Under the pieces are notes generated by a model that was not told where the DNA came from, searched no databases, and saw only the letters and a list, made by a program, of their open reading frames with translations. From the NCBI GenBank assembly GCA_029990205.1, contig JAPEKQ010000002.1:126501-190500 (forward strand): a stretch of 64,000 nucleotides of DNA. Direction: 5' to 3'. Below are positions 34,108 through 42,799 of the stretch, piece after piece. The stretch is from a bacterium (GTDB taxonomy: Bacteria; Joyebacterota; Joyebacteria; Joyebacterales; Joyebacteraceae). The position numbers were made by a program, and so were the translations under genes. The first letter of the stretch is position 1; the number at the start of each line of letters is the position of its first letter.

Positions 34108-35499
34108 TCACAGCTCGATCGTTTCGCCGTCGAGCGGAACACTCACACGCGGGAACCCGTTCTTCGTCAGCAGTCGACCGAACGCGAGTGACGCGTCTTC
34201 GTTGCCGTGGACGACGATCGTTCGCTGCGGCGGGCGACGGATGTTCTTCGCAAACGCGAGCAGCTCATCGCGGTCGGCGTGCGCGCTGAATTCGTTGAAG
34301 ACCGCGACCCGAGCACGAAGCGGGTACGGCTGACCGAAGATCCGCACCTGGCGTTCTCGTTCGACGATGCGCCGCCCGAGCGTGTGCTCCGCCTGGAAGC
34401 CAACCATCATCACGGCGTTCCGCCTGCTGGTGATGCTGTTCTTGAGATGGTGCAGCACGCGGCCGGCCTCGCACATTCCAGAAGCCGAGATGATCATCAT
34501 CGGACCGCTCTTGCGATTGAGCTTCTTCGAATCCGCCGCCTCAAGAACATATGTCACGCGGGAGAAGCTCAGCGGGTCGTCCTGGTCACGGACGAGCTCC
34601 TTCATCTCGTCATCGAAGCACTCCCAGTGCCGCTTGAAGATCTGGGTCGCGCGGACCGCCAGCGGGCTGTCGACGTAGATCGGGAACTGCGGGATCTTGC
34701 CATCACGCATCAGACCATGAACCATGTAGAGGATGCGCTGCGTGCGGCCGACGGCGAACGACGGTACGATGATCTTGCCGCGTCGCTTCGCGGTGTCACG
34801 GATGAAGGATGCCACCCGCTCCTCCACGTTCGCGATCTCTCGGTGCTCACGCTGCCCGTATGTGCTCTCGGTGATGAGGACATCGGCCGAACGCACGTCG
34901 TGCGGATCCTTGAGGATCGGCATGTCCTTCCGACCGAGGTCACCCGTGAAGATGATGCGCTTCCTGTGACCATGCTCGGTGAGATCGATCTTGAGGATCG
35001 CCGAACCGAGGATGTGACCCGCGTCGCGGAACGTGACATCGACGCCGCGGAATGCGCGGAACGGCGCGTTGTAGTCGACGCCGCGCATCAGCTCGAGCGC
35101 CGCCTCGACGTCCTCGTCAGTGTAGAGAGGCTCGAGTGGAAGCTCGCCCCTCTTGCGCCGGCGCGAGTTGAGGTACTCGAGGTTGTGGTTCTGCACGTAC
35201 GCGGAGTCGCGCAGGAGAATGCCGCAGAGGTCGACGGTCGCGTGCGTAGCATAGATGGGACCGGTGAAGCCGTGCTTCACGAGCGTCGGGATGCTCCCCG
35301 CGTGATCGATGTGAGCGTGCGAGAGCAGAACCGCGTCAATCGAAGTCGGATCGAACGGGAGATTCCTGTTCCTCCGTTCGCTCTCCGAACGCCGTCCCTG
35401 ATAGAGACCGCAATCGAGGAGAATGCGCCTCCCGTTCACGGAGAGCAGGTGCTTGGAACCCGTCACATTCCTCGCGGCGCCGTACGCCGTGAACTTCAT
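34108..35499 (-). CDS. MBL-fold beta-CASP ribonuclease
   Basis: A 463-residue protein from ATG at 35499 (GGGGGAGG upstream). The metallo-beta-lactamase motifs are LLSHAHIDHAG (HxHxDH), DAGHILGS and TGDLGRKD. The beta-CASP insert runs from about 205 to 400: motif A in ITESTYG, motif B in SGMCEAGRVLHH and motif C in VHGNEDA; NEFSAHADRDELL is the late MBL His. Members are RNA 3' processing nucleases or 5'-3' exonucleases. No KH domain is attached, which fits the bacterial MBL-RNA metabolism group rather than archaeal CPSF. Divergent from the TPP riboswitch unit. Confidence 0.9.
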   Translation of the reverse strand: MKFTAYGAARNVTGSKHLLSVNGRRILLDCGLYQGRRSESERRNRNLPFDPTSIDAVLLSHAHIDHAGSIPTLVKHGFTGPIYATHATVDLCGILLRDSAYVQNHNLEYLNSRRRKRGELPLEPLYTDEDVEAALELMRGVDYNAPFRAFRGVDVTFRDAGHILGSAILKIDLTEHGHRKRIIFTGDLGRKDMPILKDPHDVRSADVLITESTYGQREHREIANVEERVASFIRDTAKRRGKIIVPSFAVGRTQRILYMVHGLMRDGKIPQFPIYVDSPLAVRATQIFKRHWECFDDEMKELVRDQDDPLSFSRVTYVLEAADSKKLNRKSGPMMIISASGMCEAGRVLHHLKNSITSRRNAVMMVGFQAEHTLGRRIVERERQVRIFGQPYPLRARVAVFNEFSAHADRDELLAFAKNIRRPPQRTIVVHGNEDASLAFGRLLTKNGFPRVSVPLDGETIEL

Positions 35500-35523
35500 C
35501 GGTCCTCCCCCGTTGCCGTCACC

Positions 35524-35552
35524 TTGACCGGTCATCACCGTTCTGATAGGTT
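35524..35552 (+). promoter_or_regulatory. Candidate promoter of the thi4-thiE unit
   Basis: TTGACC (35524-35529), 17-bp spacer, TAGGTT (35547-35552), about 60 bp before the riboswitch. Confidence 0.4.
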
Positions 35553-35618
35553 ATACGATGTTCACGAGTGGCTCAAGCGATGCAGTGGAGGGACGCCGCC
35601 GATCGCTTGTGCTCCGAA

Positions 35619-35696
35619 GTCGTTGGGGGAGGCCGCGAGGCCTGAGAGCAACACCCTTCGCACCTGATCTGGATGATGCCAGCGTAGGGAAACGAC
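35619..35696 (+). ncRNA. TPP riboswitch (THI element)
   Basis: P1 is GTCGTT (35619-35624) with AACGAC (35691-35696). Between are the conserved blocks GGCCTGAGAGC, ACACCCTT, CACCTGATCTGG and GATGCCAGCGTAGGGA, in canonical order. It binds thiamine pyrophosphate and controls the thiazole and thiamine-phosphate genes downstream through the terminator that follows. Confidence 0.95.
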
Positions 35697-35704
35697 TCGG
35701 CGAA

Positions 35705-35750
35705 GCGCGGGATACCCCCCGGTCCGTGCCGGTGGTCCCGCGCGTTTTTT
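35705..35750 (+). terminator. Riboswitch-controlled terminator
   Basis: GCGCGGGA (35705-35712) pairs with TCCCGCGC (35736-35743), with CCGG/CCGG pairing inside, followed by TTTTTT (35745-35750). It lies 9 bp after P1, as expected for a transcriptional OFF switch at high TPP. Confidence 0.85.
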
Positions 35751-35809
35751 GCGTCTTCGGGCCTTCACATCGTCCCGACCCGGCGACGCGACGGAGAGGA
35801 AGCAGAAGC

Positions 35810-36589
35810 ATGATCAGCGACGTCGCAGTCACACGAGCTATCTCACAGCGCTTCTTCGAGAAGTTCCAGTCCTCGCTCGAGCTCGACACGGCCATCGTCG
35901 GCGCGGGACCCGCCGGTCTCGTCGCCGGACGCTACCTGGCCCAGGCGGGCAAACGCGTCGCGCTCTTTGAGAGCAAGCTGTCGACGGGCGGCGGCATCTG
36001 GGGCGGCGGCATGCTCTTCAACGAGATCGTCGTGCAGAGCGACGCACTTCCGGTGCTGGAAGACTTCGGGATCGAGTACTCGGAGTTCGAGAGCGGCTAC
36101 TACACGGCCGACGCGGTCCACACTGCCTCGGCGCTCGCATACGGCGCGACGTCGGCGGGACTGACGGTGTTCAACACGTGTCGCGTAGAGGACGTGATGT
36201 TCTCAGAGGGACGCGTCGCCGGTGTCGTCGTGCTCTGGTCGCCCGTAACGGCCGCCGGGCTTCACGTCGATCCGCTCTCCCTCTCTGCGCGGACCGTGCT
36301 CGACGCAACGGGACACGACTGCGACATCACACGCGTGACGGTCCGCAAGATGGGCGTGGAACTCGAGACCGAGACGGGTGACATCATGGGCGAGAAGTGC
36401 ATGTGGGCCGAGAGTGGTGAGCGGAGCGTTGTCGAGATGACCGGTCGCGTCTTCCCCGGTCTGTACGTCGCCGGAATGGCGGCGGCGGCGGTCCATGGCG
36501 GATACCGTATGGGGCCGATCTTCGGAGGGATGCTGGTCTCCGGGAAGAAGGTCGCGGACCAGATACTCGCCGAACTCGACAGCAAGTAG
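35810..36589 (+). CDS. thi4: Sulfide-dependent thiazole synthase (Thi4 family)
   Basis: A 259-residue FAD/NAD-fold protein. DTAIVGAGPAGLVAGRYLA is the dinucleotide loop; STGGGIWGGGMLFNEIVV and the ending YRMGPIFGGMLVSGKKVA are Thi4 signatures. It makes ADP-thiazole from NAD, glycine and a sulfur source. In yeast Thi4 an active-site Cys donates sulfur and is consumed; here the matching segment reads AGLHVDP with His152, as in methanogen homologues that use free sulfide catalytically. This suggests an anaerobic, sulfide-rich setting. First gene after the TPP riboswitch; ATG at 35810 with GGAGAGGAAG upstream. Confidence 0.92.
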   Translation: MISDVAVTRAISQRFFEKFQSSLELDTAIVGAGPAGLVAGRYLAQAGKRVALFESKLSTGGGIWGGGMLFNEIVVQSDALPVLEDFGIEYSEFESGYYTADAVHTASALAYGATSAGLTVFNTCRVEDVMFSEGRVAGVVVLWSPVTAAGLHVDPLSLSARTVLDATGHDCDITRVTVRKMGVELETETGDIMGEKCMWAESGERSVVEMTGRVFPGLYVAGMAAAAVHGGYRMGPIFGGMLVSGKKVADQILAELDSK

Positions 36590-36608
36590 ACAGCCACGGA
36601 GGGCATCG

Positions 36609-37802
36609 ATGTCAGCGGAGAGACGGGCGGCGCTGCTTCACGGACGCGGGCTCTACCTCGTCATCACCAACCCCGTCGTCGGACACCTCGAGCTCGCCCG
36701 CGTCGCGGTCGCGCAGCGAGTTCCGCTGCTCCAGCTCCGGGAGAAGGAGATGGCCGACGTTGAGCTTCTCGAGCTCGCGAGGCGTCTTCGAGACATCACC
36801 ATCGGGAGCGACACGCTGTTCATCGTGAACGATCGCCCTGATATCGCCGCGGCCGTTGGAGCCGACGGCGTGCACGTCGGTCGCTCCGACACGGACCCCG
36901 CGGCGGCTCGCGACACGGTCGGCCCGAAGCAGATCCTCGGGGTATCCGTCAACGCCGTCTCTCGCGCGGTGGAGCTCTCGAACCTCGACGTCGACTACTT
37001 CGGCACGGGTCCCATCTTCCCCACATCGACGAAGCCGGACGCCGACGATCCGGTCGGCCCCGAGCGGATCGCCGAGATCGCGGCGGCCTGTCCCGGTGTG
37101 CCGATCGTGGCGATCGGCGGCATCGACGCGTCGAACGTGGCCGCACCGCTCAAGGCCGGAGCAACCTACGCTGCCGTCGTGTCAGCCGTCTGTGCGTCCG
37201 ATCATCCCGCCGCCGCTCTCGATCGGCTCACGTCGGCCATCGAACTCGGAGGGCTCGCCTCCTACTCCGGCGGGTCCGGATACGACATCGACGGACAAGA
37301 CAATCACGGCGCGCTCGCCTTCTGCCCCCGCTGCGCCGCGGAACTCGTGGCGTCAGCCGTCCGCGGCGCCCGACGTCTCACGTGTCCGCAGTGCCACTTC
37401 ATCATCTACTCCAACCCCGCCCCGGTCACCGCAACGATCGTTGAGCATGACGGGCGTCTCCTGCTGGTCCGGCGGAAGTACGATCCGGGCAAGGGGCTCT
37501 GGTGTCTCCCGACGGGCTTCATCGAGACCGGCGAGACACCCGGGGAGAGCGCGGTGCGCGAGGTGCGGGAGGAGAGCGGGCTCGAGGTCGAGCTCACGGG
37601 CATCTACGATTCCTGGTCCACGGACGAGGATCCGAGAACACCCGTCGTCTGCTTCGCGTTCACGGCGCGCGTCACCGGCGGCGAACTCCGCGCGGGTGAC
37701 GACGCGGACGAGGCGGCCTTCGTGAGCCTCGACGAACCACCCCGGAACCTGGCGTTCGAGACCCACCGCCGGGTGATCGCGCGGTACTCCCGCCGACGCT
37801 GA
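36609..37802 (+). CDS. thiE: Thiamine-phosphate synthase fused to a zinc-ribbon Nudix hydrolase
   Basis: A 397-residue fusion from ATG at 36609 (GGAGGG upstream). Residues 1-205 are ThiE: LQLREKEM, FIVNDRPDIAAAVGADGVHVG, and GTGPIFPTSTKPDA binding the pyrophosphate. After a short linker (about 205-240) a zinc ribbon has CPRC and CPQC, then the Nudix domain with the box GFIETGETPGESAVREVREE (about 300-320). ThiE joins hydroxymethylpyrimidine-PP and thiazole-P. The Nudix part may hydrolyse a damaged or toxic thiamine diphosphate analogue or another nucleotide; this is inference. It follows thi4 by 19 bp under the same riboswitch. There is no frameshift or stop between the domains. Confidence 0.88.
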   Translation: MSAERRAALLHGRGLYLVITNPVVGHLELARVAVAQRVPLLQLREKEMADVELLELARRLRDITIGSDTLFIVNDRPDIAAAVGADGVHVGRSDTDPAAARDTVGPKQILGVSVNAVSRAVELSNLDVDYFGTGPIFPTSTKPDADDPVGPERIAEIAAACPGVPIVAIGGIDASNVAAPLKAGATYAAVVSAVCASDHPAAALDRLTSAIELGGLASYSGGSGYDIDGQDNHGALAFCPRCAAELVASAVRGARRLTCPQCHFIIYSNPAPVTATIVEHDGRLLLVRRKYDPGKGLWCLPTGFIETGETPGESAVREVREESGLEVELTGIYDSWSTDEDPRTPVVCFAFTARVTGGELRAGDDADEAAFVSLDEPPRNLAFETHRRVIARYSRRR

Positions 37803-37838
37803 TACACTGCGGGACCGATGGACTGCAGGGAGGTTCAC

Positions 37839-38567
37839 ATGGACCATGCACTTCTCACCGAGATCGCCAATGCCCATCTCGGGCTCGCGGCTCTCCACCA
37901 CGCCGTGACCGTCGTGCTCTGCGCCATCTGGTGGCAGCGTCGCGAGGAACTCGGTCGCATCCTTCCGGCATACGTCGCCGTCTGCTTTCTCTCGGTCGCA
38001 TGGTCGATGCGTGGTCCGCTGTGGATCGTCGGAGGCGCGCCGGCTGTCGTGTTCGCCGCACTCTGGGTCAGAGAGACGGTCCGCCGCGAATGCGTCATGG
38101 TCTTCACGCGCACTCCGAAGCCGCGACTCGCCGTCGCCGTCGCCGGAGCTATCGTCGCTCTGGCCTTCCCCGGCTACTCGGGTGAACTGCCGGCATTCGT
38201 CGCCGCGCCCCTCGGCGTCCTCATCGCGCCGACGCTTCTGTTCGGGCTGTCGCTCCTCGTCGCCGTCGATGCGAGCTGCGCCCGCGTCATCACGGCCGCT
38301 CACGCGGTCGCGGGATTCGTCAGCGGGGCTGTCTGCGTCGCCACCGGCGGACTCACAGCGCGTGGTCTGGTCGGGGGACTCACCCTGATCGTACTGTCCG
38401 TTCTCGCCGCCCTCGTCGCACTGGGACGCGCCCCGATGATGGAGGAGGAAGCGCTTCCACAGGAGACAAGCGTCGAGCAGATTCGCTCCCGGCTCTATCA
38501 GAAGAAGACACTCCTCCCCGGTCCGCGCGACCCGAGACGCCGCAGCGGGAGATTCGGCCGACGATAG
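37839..38567 (+). CDS. Hypothetical polytopic membrane protein
   Basis: A 242-residue protein from ATG at 37839 (GGGAGG upstream). It has about seven hydrophobic helices up to residue 205 and a basic cytoplasmic-looking tail (QIRSRLYQKKTLLPGPRD). I do not recognise a family. It follows the thiE-Nudix gene by 36 bp and may belong to the riboswitch transcript, which would make a thiamine-precursor transporter conceivable. However, it lacks the signatures I know for ThiT, PnuT or CytX. Treat the function as unknown. Confidence 0.65.
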   Translation: MDHALLTEIANAHLGLAALHHAVTVVLCAIWWQRREELGRILPAYVAVCFLSVAWSMRGPLWIVGGAPAVVFAALWVRETVRRECVMVFTRTPKPRLAVAVAGAIVALAFPGYSGELPAFVAAPLGVLIAPTLLFGLSLLVAVDASCARVITAAHAVAGFVSGAVCVATGGLTARGLVGGLTLIVLSVLAALVALGRAPMMEEEALPQETSVEQIRSRLYQKKTLLPGPRDPRRRSGRFGRR

Positions 38568-38569
38568 AT

Positions 38570-38624
38570 GCGGCCGGCGGCAGGTTCCCCGGCGCCAGGC
38601 GCGGCCGGCGGCAGGTTCCCCGGC
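38570..38624 (+). repeat. Two direct copies of a 24-bp repeat
   Basis: The 24 bases at 38570-38593, starting GCGGCCGGCGGCAGG, recur exactly at 38601-38624 with a 7-bp spacer. They lie just after the membrane protein stop. No function is evident. Confidence 0.7.
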
Positions 38625-38636
38625 ACGAACAGAAGA

Positions 38637-38662
38637 CGCCCCACGCAGGTCTGCGTGGGGCG
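38637..38662 (-). terminator. Terminator after the NrdG-like gene
   Basis: A perfect 12-bp stem with a 2-nt loop (38637-38648 and 38651-38662) lies 32 bp beyond the stop. On the minus strand it is followed by TCTTCTGTT. Confidence 0.65.
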
Positions 38663-38694
38663 AATGTGTTTCATCTGGATTCCGTGAAGCGGGG

Positions 38695-39414
38695 CTACTC
38701 GCCGCGGATGATGCACTCTTCGACGAGCGGGTCCATCATCGACTTGAACTCGCTCAAACGCTCGGAGTTATACGGGGACTCATTCTTGCCAAAATCCGGG
38801 TCGAGCGTCTCCCGCCGCGGCTTGTAGTTCTGGATCACGTATCTGCGGGCGCCTCGAATCTGCTCCCCGATCCGCTCGAGGTCGGTAGCCTTGTGAAGCG
38901 TCGGCACGACCGTCGTCCGGAACTCGTACTCGACCGCGCCCTCGAGAAGAATCTCGATGCTCGCCCGCACGCGGTCGAACGTCCGGCGGTCGCTGATGCC
39001 GGCGCTGCGGGAGTAGCTGTCGAAGTCGAGCGGCGCCTTGATGTCCATCGCGACGTAGTCGAGCACGTCCTCACCGATGAGACTGTCGAGCATGTCGGGG
39101 AACGACCCGTTCGTGTCCAGCTTGACCCTCATGTCCGCTTCGCGGAACGTGTCGATGAGCTTCGGCAGTTCCTTGTGCATGCACGGCTCACCGCCGGTGA
39201 TCACGACACCGTCGAGGAAGTCATTGTGCTCTGTGACATAGGAAAGCACTTCGTCAAGCGGGATGGTCTCGAACTGGTCAGGGGCAAGCACGAGGTCACC
39301 GTTGTGACAATAGGGGCACCGGAAGTTGCAGCTCGGAAGATACACTGTCGCCGCGACCATTCCATCCCAATCCAAGAGGGACATCTGGTCGAAGCCCTTG
39401 ATGGACAACTTCAC
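38695..39414 (-). CDS. Radical SAM protein, anaerobic ribonucleotide reductase activating-protein family
   Basis: A 239-residue protein. The N-terminus GFDQMSLLDWDGMVAATVYL and the cluster motif CNFRCPYC (Cys29, Cys33, Cys36) match the NrdG2-like activating-protein group. DGVVITGGEPCMHKEL is the GGE SAM-binding motif, and DYVAMDIKAP is also characteristic. It should cleave SAM to make a glycyl radical on a partner enzyme. No NrdD or other glycyl radical enzyme gene is in the window, so the partner is unknown. Its start overlaps the upstream radical SAM gene by 4 bp (ATGA). Confidence 0.82.
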   Translation of the reverse strand: MKLSIKGFDQMSLLDWDGMVAATVYLPSCNFRCPYCHNGDLVLAPDQFETIPLDEVLSYVTEHNDFLDGVVITGGEPCMHKELPKLIDTFREADMRVKLDTNGSFPDMLDSLIGEDVLDYVAMDIKAPLDFDSYSRSAGISDRRTFDRVRASIEILLEGAVEYEFRTTVVPTLHKATDLERIGEQIRGARRYVIQNYKPRRETLDPDFGKNESPYNSERLSEFKSMMDPLVEECIIRGE

Positions 39415-40349
39415 TTCCCCTCCCCTTTGCGAGCCATGGCGCTATGGTACAGCATATCGCCGTGACGCACAACCTCTAAGACCCCTTCGTCCGTCATCGC
39501 GCCGATAAGTTTCGCGCTCTCGGCGAGACTGATGCCGACGGCCGACGCCACATCCTGAACGGTGACCGGTCGGCGAGCGGCCATCTCGTAGATGAGCTCC
39601 TCGGCTCCGTCGATGCGCCGCTGCGACCCTCCAGAGGGCTGAGCAATGACCTCGGCGCTCGGCCCGAGCGCGGCCGCAATCTCCGCAAGCCTCTCAGAGG
39701 ACACGGCTTCCGTCCCTGCGACCGCCGGAGGACGGACGACGGTGTTCACCTGCACGCGGTCGGGGCGTATGCGCCGGACCGCCTCCGCGATCAGCGCCAC
39801 CTCATCGTCGGAATCGTTTATGCCTGCTACGATTACGGTCTCCAACCAGATCTCGCCGGAGAACTCCTGCCGCAGCGCGACGAGCCCGTCCACGATGGCC
39901 GCCGGATCGAGAGACGCATGAGGCCGGTTCACCCGTTCGAATGCCTCCGCCGAGACGGCATCGAGTGATGGGACGATGACGTCGGCCTTCGAGAGCGCGG
40001 CCCGGACGGCCGGGTCGGTCACGAGCCCGGCGTTCGTGAGGACCGCGACGCGCGCGTCGGTCATCTCCCGGATACCGTCGATGACGGGTCCGAGGTCCGT
40101 CGAGAGTGTCGGCTCCCCGGAGCCGGAGATGGTGACGAAGTCAAGACGCGGCCCGTCCTTCAGAACGGCCGCGAGTTCATCGAGCACGGCGCGGGGATCG
40201 ACGAACGAATCGCGCTCGATGCGGCAATCGGTTGTCGGACCGCACTCGCAGTAGATGCAATCCATCGTACAGGTCTTCGGCACAACGAGGTCGACCCCGA
40301 GCGAAAGCCCCAGCCGTCGTGACGGCACCGGGCCGAATACATGCTTCAT
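39411..40349 (-). CDS. Radical SAM protein (COG0731-like) with C-terminal winged helix
   Basis: A 312-residue protein. FGPVPSRRLGLSLGVD precedes the 4Fe-4S motif CTMDCIYC (Cys27, Cys31, Cys34), with more Cys in CECGPTTDC. VTISGSGEPTLS is the SAM loop. Residues about 240-312 look like a winged-helix domain (TVQDVASAVGISLAESAKLI), which sets it apart from tRNA-wyosine enzymes. The reaction is unknown. It overlaps thiD at its start and the NrdG-like gene at its stop by 4 bp each, so the three proteins are made together. Confidence 0.8.
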   Translation of the reverse strand: MKHVFGPVPSRRLGLSLGVDLVVPKTCTMDCIYCECGPTTDCRIERDSFVDPRAVLDELAAVLKDGPRLDFVTISGSGEPTLSTDLGPVIDGIREMTDARVAVLTNAGLVTDPAVRAALSKADVIVPSLDAVSAEAFERVNRPHASLDPAAIVDGLVALRQEFSGEIWLETVIVAGINDSDDEVALIAEAVRRIRPDRVQVNTVVRPPAVAGTEAVSSERLAEIAAALGPSAEVIAQPSGGSQRRIDGAEELIYEMAARRPVTVQDVASAVGISLAESAKLIGAMTDEGVLEVVRHGDMLYHSAMARKGEGK

Positions 40350-41152
40350 CGTTTGTCCTCCCTGGTCTGACAGGCGCCGATGTGATCGAGGAGCGCGCTC
40401 GTGCCACGAGCTGTCTCCGCGCCGCGGATGGCTGCGGTAACGAATGCCTTCGCGTCACCGACGGCGTCGTCCAGAGACGCGCCGCGCGCCAGACCGGCGG
40501 CGATGGCGGCAGACAACGTGCAGCCGGTCCCGTGAAGACGACCTCCCTCGACCCGTTCGGAGGAGAACGTCTTCACCTCGGTTCCGTCGAAGAGAATGTC
40601 GGTCGCCTCACCGGTGAGATGCCCGCCCTTGACGAGCACGGCCCGTGCGCCAAGCAGAACGATGGCTCGAGCCGCAGCCTCCATGGCCTCCGGGCGATCG
40701 ACGTCGAAGCCCGCGAGCACGGCCGCTTCTTCGATGTTCGGCGTGACGACGGTCGCCAGCGGCAGCACCGCATCGATGAGAACGCCCGCGGCCTCCTCAT
40801 CCATCAACCGGGAACCCGACGTAGCGACCATCACGGGATCAACAACAACCCGGGGCACCTTGCGGTCGGCAAGTCTGGCCGCGACCGCTCGCATGATGTC
40901 GGCGGTCGCGAGCATGCCCGTCTTCGCGGCCGCTATCGGCAGATCATCCATCACCGCGTCGATCTGCCCCGCCACGATCTCCGGCGGCAGGTTGACGGCC
41001 GCCCTCACGCCGCTGGTGTTCTGCACCGTGACCGACGTCAGAGCGCTGGCACCGTAGACGCCGAGCGCCGTGAACGTCTTGAGGTCGGCCTGGATCCCCG
41101 CTCCCCCACATGAGTCGGAACCGGCAATCGTGAGTGCCGCAGGTCGCTTCAA
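40346..41152 (-). CDS. thiD: Hydroxymethylpyrimidine/phosphomethylpyrimidine kinase
   Basis: A 268-residue ribokinase-fold kinase. [20 protein letters not shown] is the ThiD opening; [36 protein letters not shown] and [13 protein letters not shown] (anion hole and catalytic Cys/Asp region) follow in order. It phosphorylates HMP and HMP-P to HMP-PP, the substrate of ThiE encoded 3.4 kb away. The start is TTG at 41152 with GGAG 7 bp upstream; the frame is open far upstream but reads through non-coding sequence and the opposite gene. No TPP riboswitch is seen before it. Confidence 0.92.
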   Translation of the reverse strand: MKRPAALTIAGSDSCGGAGIQADLKTFTALGVYGASALTSVTVQNTSGVRAAVNLPPEIVAGQIDAVMDDLPIAAAKTGMLATADIMRAVAARLADRKVPRVVVDPVMVATSGSRLMDEEAAGVLIDAVLPLATVVTPNIEEAAVLAGFDVDRPEAMEAAARAIVLLGARAVLVKGGHLTGEATDILFDGTEVKTFSSERVEGGRLHGTGCTLSAAIAAGLARGASLDDAVGDAKAFVTAAIRGAETARGTSALLDHIGACQTREDKR

Positions 41153-41326
41153 GAGAACTCTCCATGGTGCCGGGACGACGAAACGGATTGTCGTCACCGC
41201 TTTGATATTGCCCGTCCCCGAGCCTGATGGTATCGTCGTTAGATTGAAACCTCGGACCATCATCATAGTCCGTTGCGGGGGTCGCATCAATGCGAGACTC
41301 ACGCAAACGGGCAGGAGCTTCAGACG

Positions 41327-42799
41327 TTGCGCATCACAGAGCATCCCATTCTTACATTCGACAGAGGGCGCGAACTCGCGTTCGAGTTCGACGGACATCC
41401 CTTGAAGGGTTACGAGGGCGAGACGATTGCGGCCGCGCTCCACGCGAACGACGTCCGCGTGCTCCGAGAGAGTCCGGAGCTCCATCGTCCGCGCGGTTTC
41501 TTCTGCGCGATCGGTCGTTGCTCCTCCTGTCTGATGACGGTCAACGGCGTCCCGAACGTCATGACGTGCATCACGCCGCTTCGCGAGGGAATGCGCATCG
41601 AGACGCAGCGAGGGAAGGGCGCTCTCGCCGTCAGCGACGGCAGCGCCCCCCGCATCCGACCGAACGAACAGAGCCGCGAGTCGGACGAGCTCCCGGTCGT
41701 GCCGCTCGTCGTCGTCGGCGGAGGCCCCGCCGGGCTCTCGGCCGCGGCCGCCGCCGCGCGCTTCGGCATCGAGACCGTCATCGTTGACGAGAACGACGTC
41801 GCGGGCGGGCAGCTCATCAAACAGACGCACATGTTCTTCGGCTCGCGCGAGCACTACGCCCGCGTACGAGGCGTCGACATCGGCAGCAAGCTCATCGGCA
41901 ACCTCGAGGAGCTTCCAGTGCGAATGATGCTCGGGACCACCGTGCTCGGTCTCTATCAGGACCGGACGGTGTCGCTTCTCGCGGGAGACCGGCATCTCGC
42001 GCTGCGGGCCGAATCGGTCGTGCTCGCCACCGGCGCATCCGAGAACATGCTGGCATTCGAGAACGGAGACCTGCCCGGCGTCTACGGGGCGGGAGCCGTC
42101 CAGACGCTGATGAACGTCCACGGCGTCACGCCGGGCGAGCGCGTGCTGATGATCGGCGCGGGCAACATCGGGCTCATTGTCGCGTACCAGCTGCTTCAGG
42201 CCGGAGTCGAGGTCGCGGCCGTCATCGACGCCGCCCCCGAGATCGGCGGCTACCACGTTCACGCTGCGAAGATCCGGAGGGCCGGTGTTCCGATCCTGAC
42301 GTCGCACACGATCCTGAAGGTCTCGGGCAGCGACCGCGTGAACTCGGCCGAGATCGCCGCGGTCGACACCAGCTGGCAGCCGGTGCCGGGGAGCGAGCAG
42401 ACGCTCGATGTCGACACCGTGTGCCTGGCCGTCGGACTCACGCCGAACTGCGAACTCGCGTTCCAGTCGGGCTGCCGTCAGACATACGTCCCCTACCTCG
42501 GAGGCCCGGTCGCCGTGCACGGTCGCGATCTCGAGACAACGGTCGACGGCGTGTTCATCGCCGGCGACGCGTCGGGCATCGAAGAAGCGTCAACGGCGAT
42601 GCTCGAGGGACGTCTGGCCGGACTGGCGGTCGCACAGCGGCTCGCCGGGGAATCACACGGCGCGGAGATCGCCCGACTGACGACGGAAACACGCGAAGGA
42701 CTCGATGCCCTTCGCGCGGGCCCATTCGGAGAGAAGCCGCGTCTCGGCAAGGAACACATGTTCGAGATCCATCGCGACCTCCGGGAGGCGGGCGAATGA
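41327..42799 (+). CDS. FAD/NAD(P)-dependent dehydrogenase subunit with N-terminal 2Fe-2S domain (HcnA-HcnB/PRODH alpha-like)
   Basis: A 490-residue fusion. Residues 1-95 are an HcnA-like ferredoxin: [18 protein letters not shown] gives Cys60, Cys65, Cys68, with Cys81 as fourth ligand. Residues about 120-480 form an HcnB-like two-dinucleotide flavoprotein: [20 protein letters not shown] binds [24 protein letters not shown] binds NAD(P), [14 protein letters not shown] is the second FAD motif. In known systems this subunit passes electrons from a substrate-oxidising subunit to NAD or the membrane. The start is TTG at 41327 after CAGGAG. Its stop overlaps the next start (ATGA). Confidence 0.85.
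   Translation: MRITEHPILTFDRGRELAFEFDGHPLKGYEGETIAAALHANDVRVLRESPELHRPRGFFCAIGRCSSCLMTVNGVPNVMTCITPLREGMRIETQRGKGALAVSDGSAPRIRPNEQSRESDELPVVPLVVVGGGPAGLSAAAAAARFGIETVIVDENDVAGGQLIKQTHMFFGSREHYARVRGVDIGSKLIGNLEELPVRMMLGTTVLGLYQDRTVSLLAGDRHLALRAESVVLATGASENMLAFENGDLPGVYGAGAVQTLMNVHGVTPGERVLMIGAGNIGLIVAYQLLQAGVEVAAVIDAAPEIGGYHVHAAKIRRAGVPILTSHTILKVSGSDRVNSAEIAAVDTSWQPVPGSEQTLDVDTVCLAVGLTPNCELAFQSGCRQTYVPYLGGPVAVHGRDLETTVDGVFIAGDASGIEEASTAMLEGRLAGLAVAQRLAGESHGAEIARLTTETREGLDALRAGPFGEKPRLGKEHMFEIHRDLREAGE

Noticed and set aside
38695-40349. Selenocysteine machinery or other Sec genes elsewhere in the window
   Set aside because: I looked for selA, selB, selD, a tRNA-Sec and further in-frame TGA codons at gene boundaries; none was found, and these radical SAM genes are not part of Sec synthesis.
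41153-42520. N-terminal extension of the thiD frame by 456 codons
   Set aside because: It lies opposite the iron-sulfur flavoprotein gene and has no domain; the TTG at 41152 with GGAG fits ThiD length.
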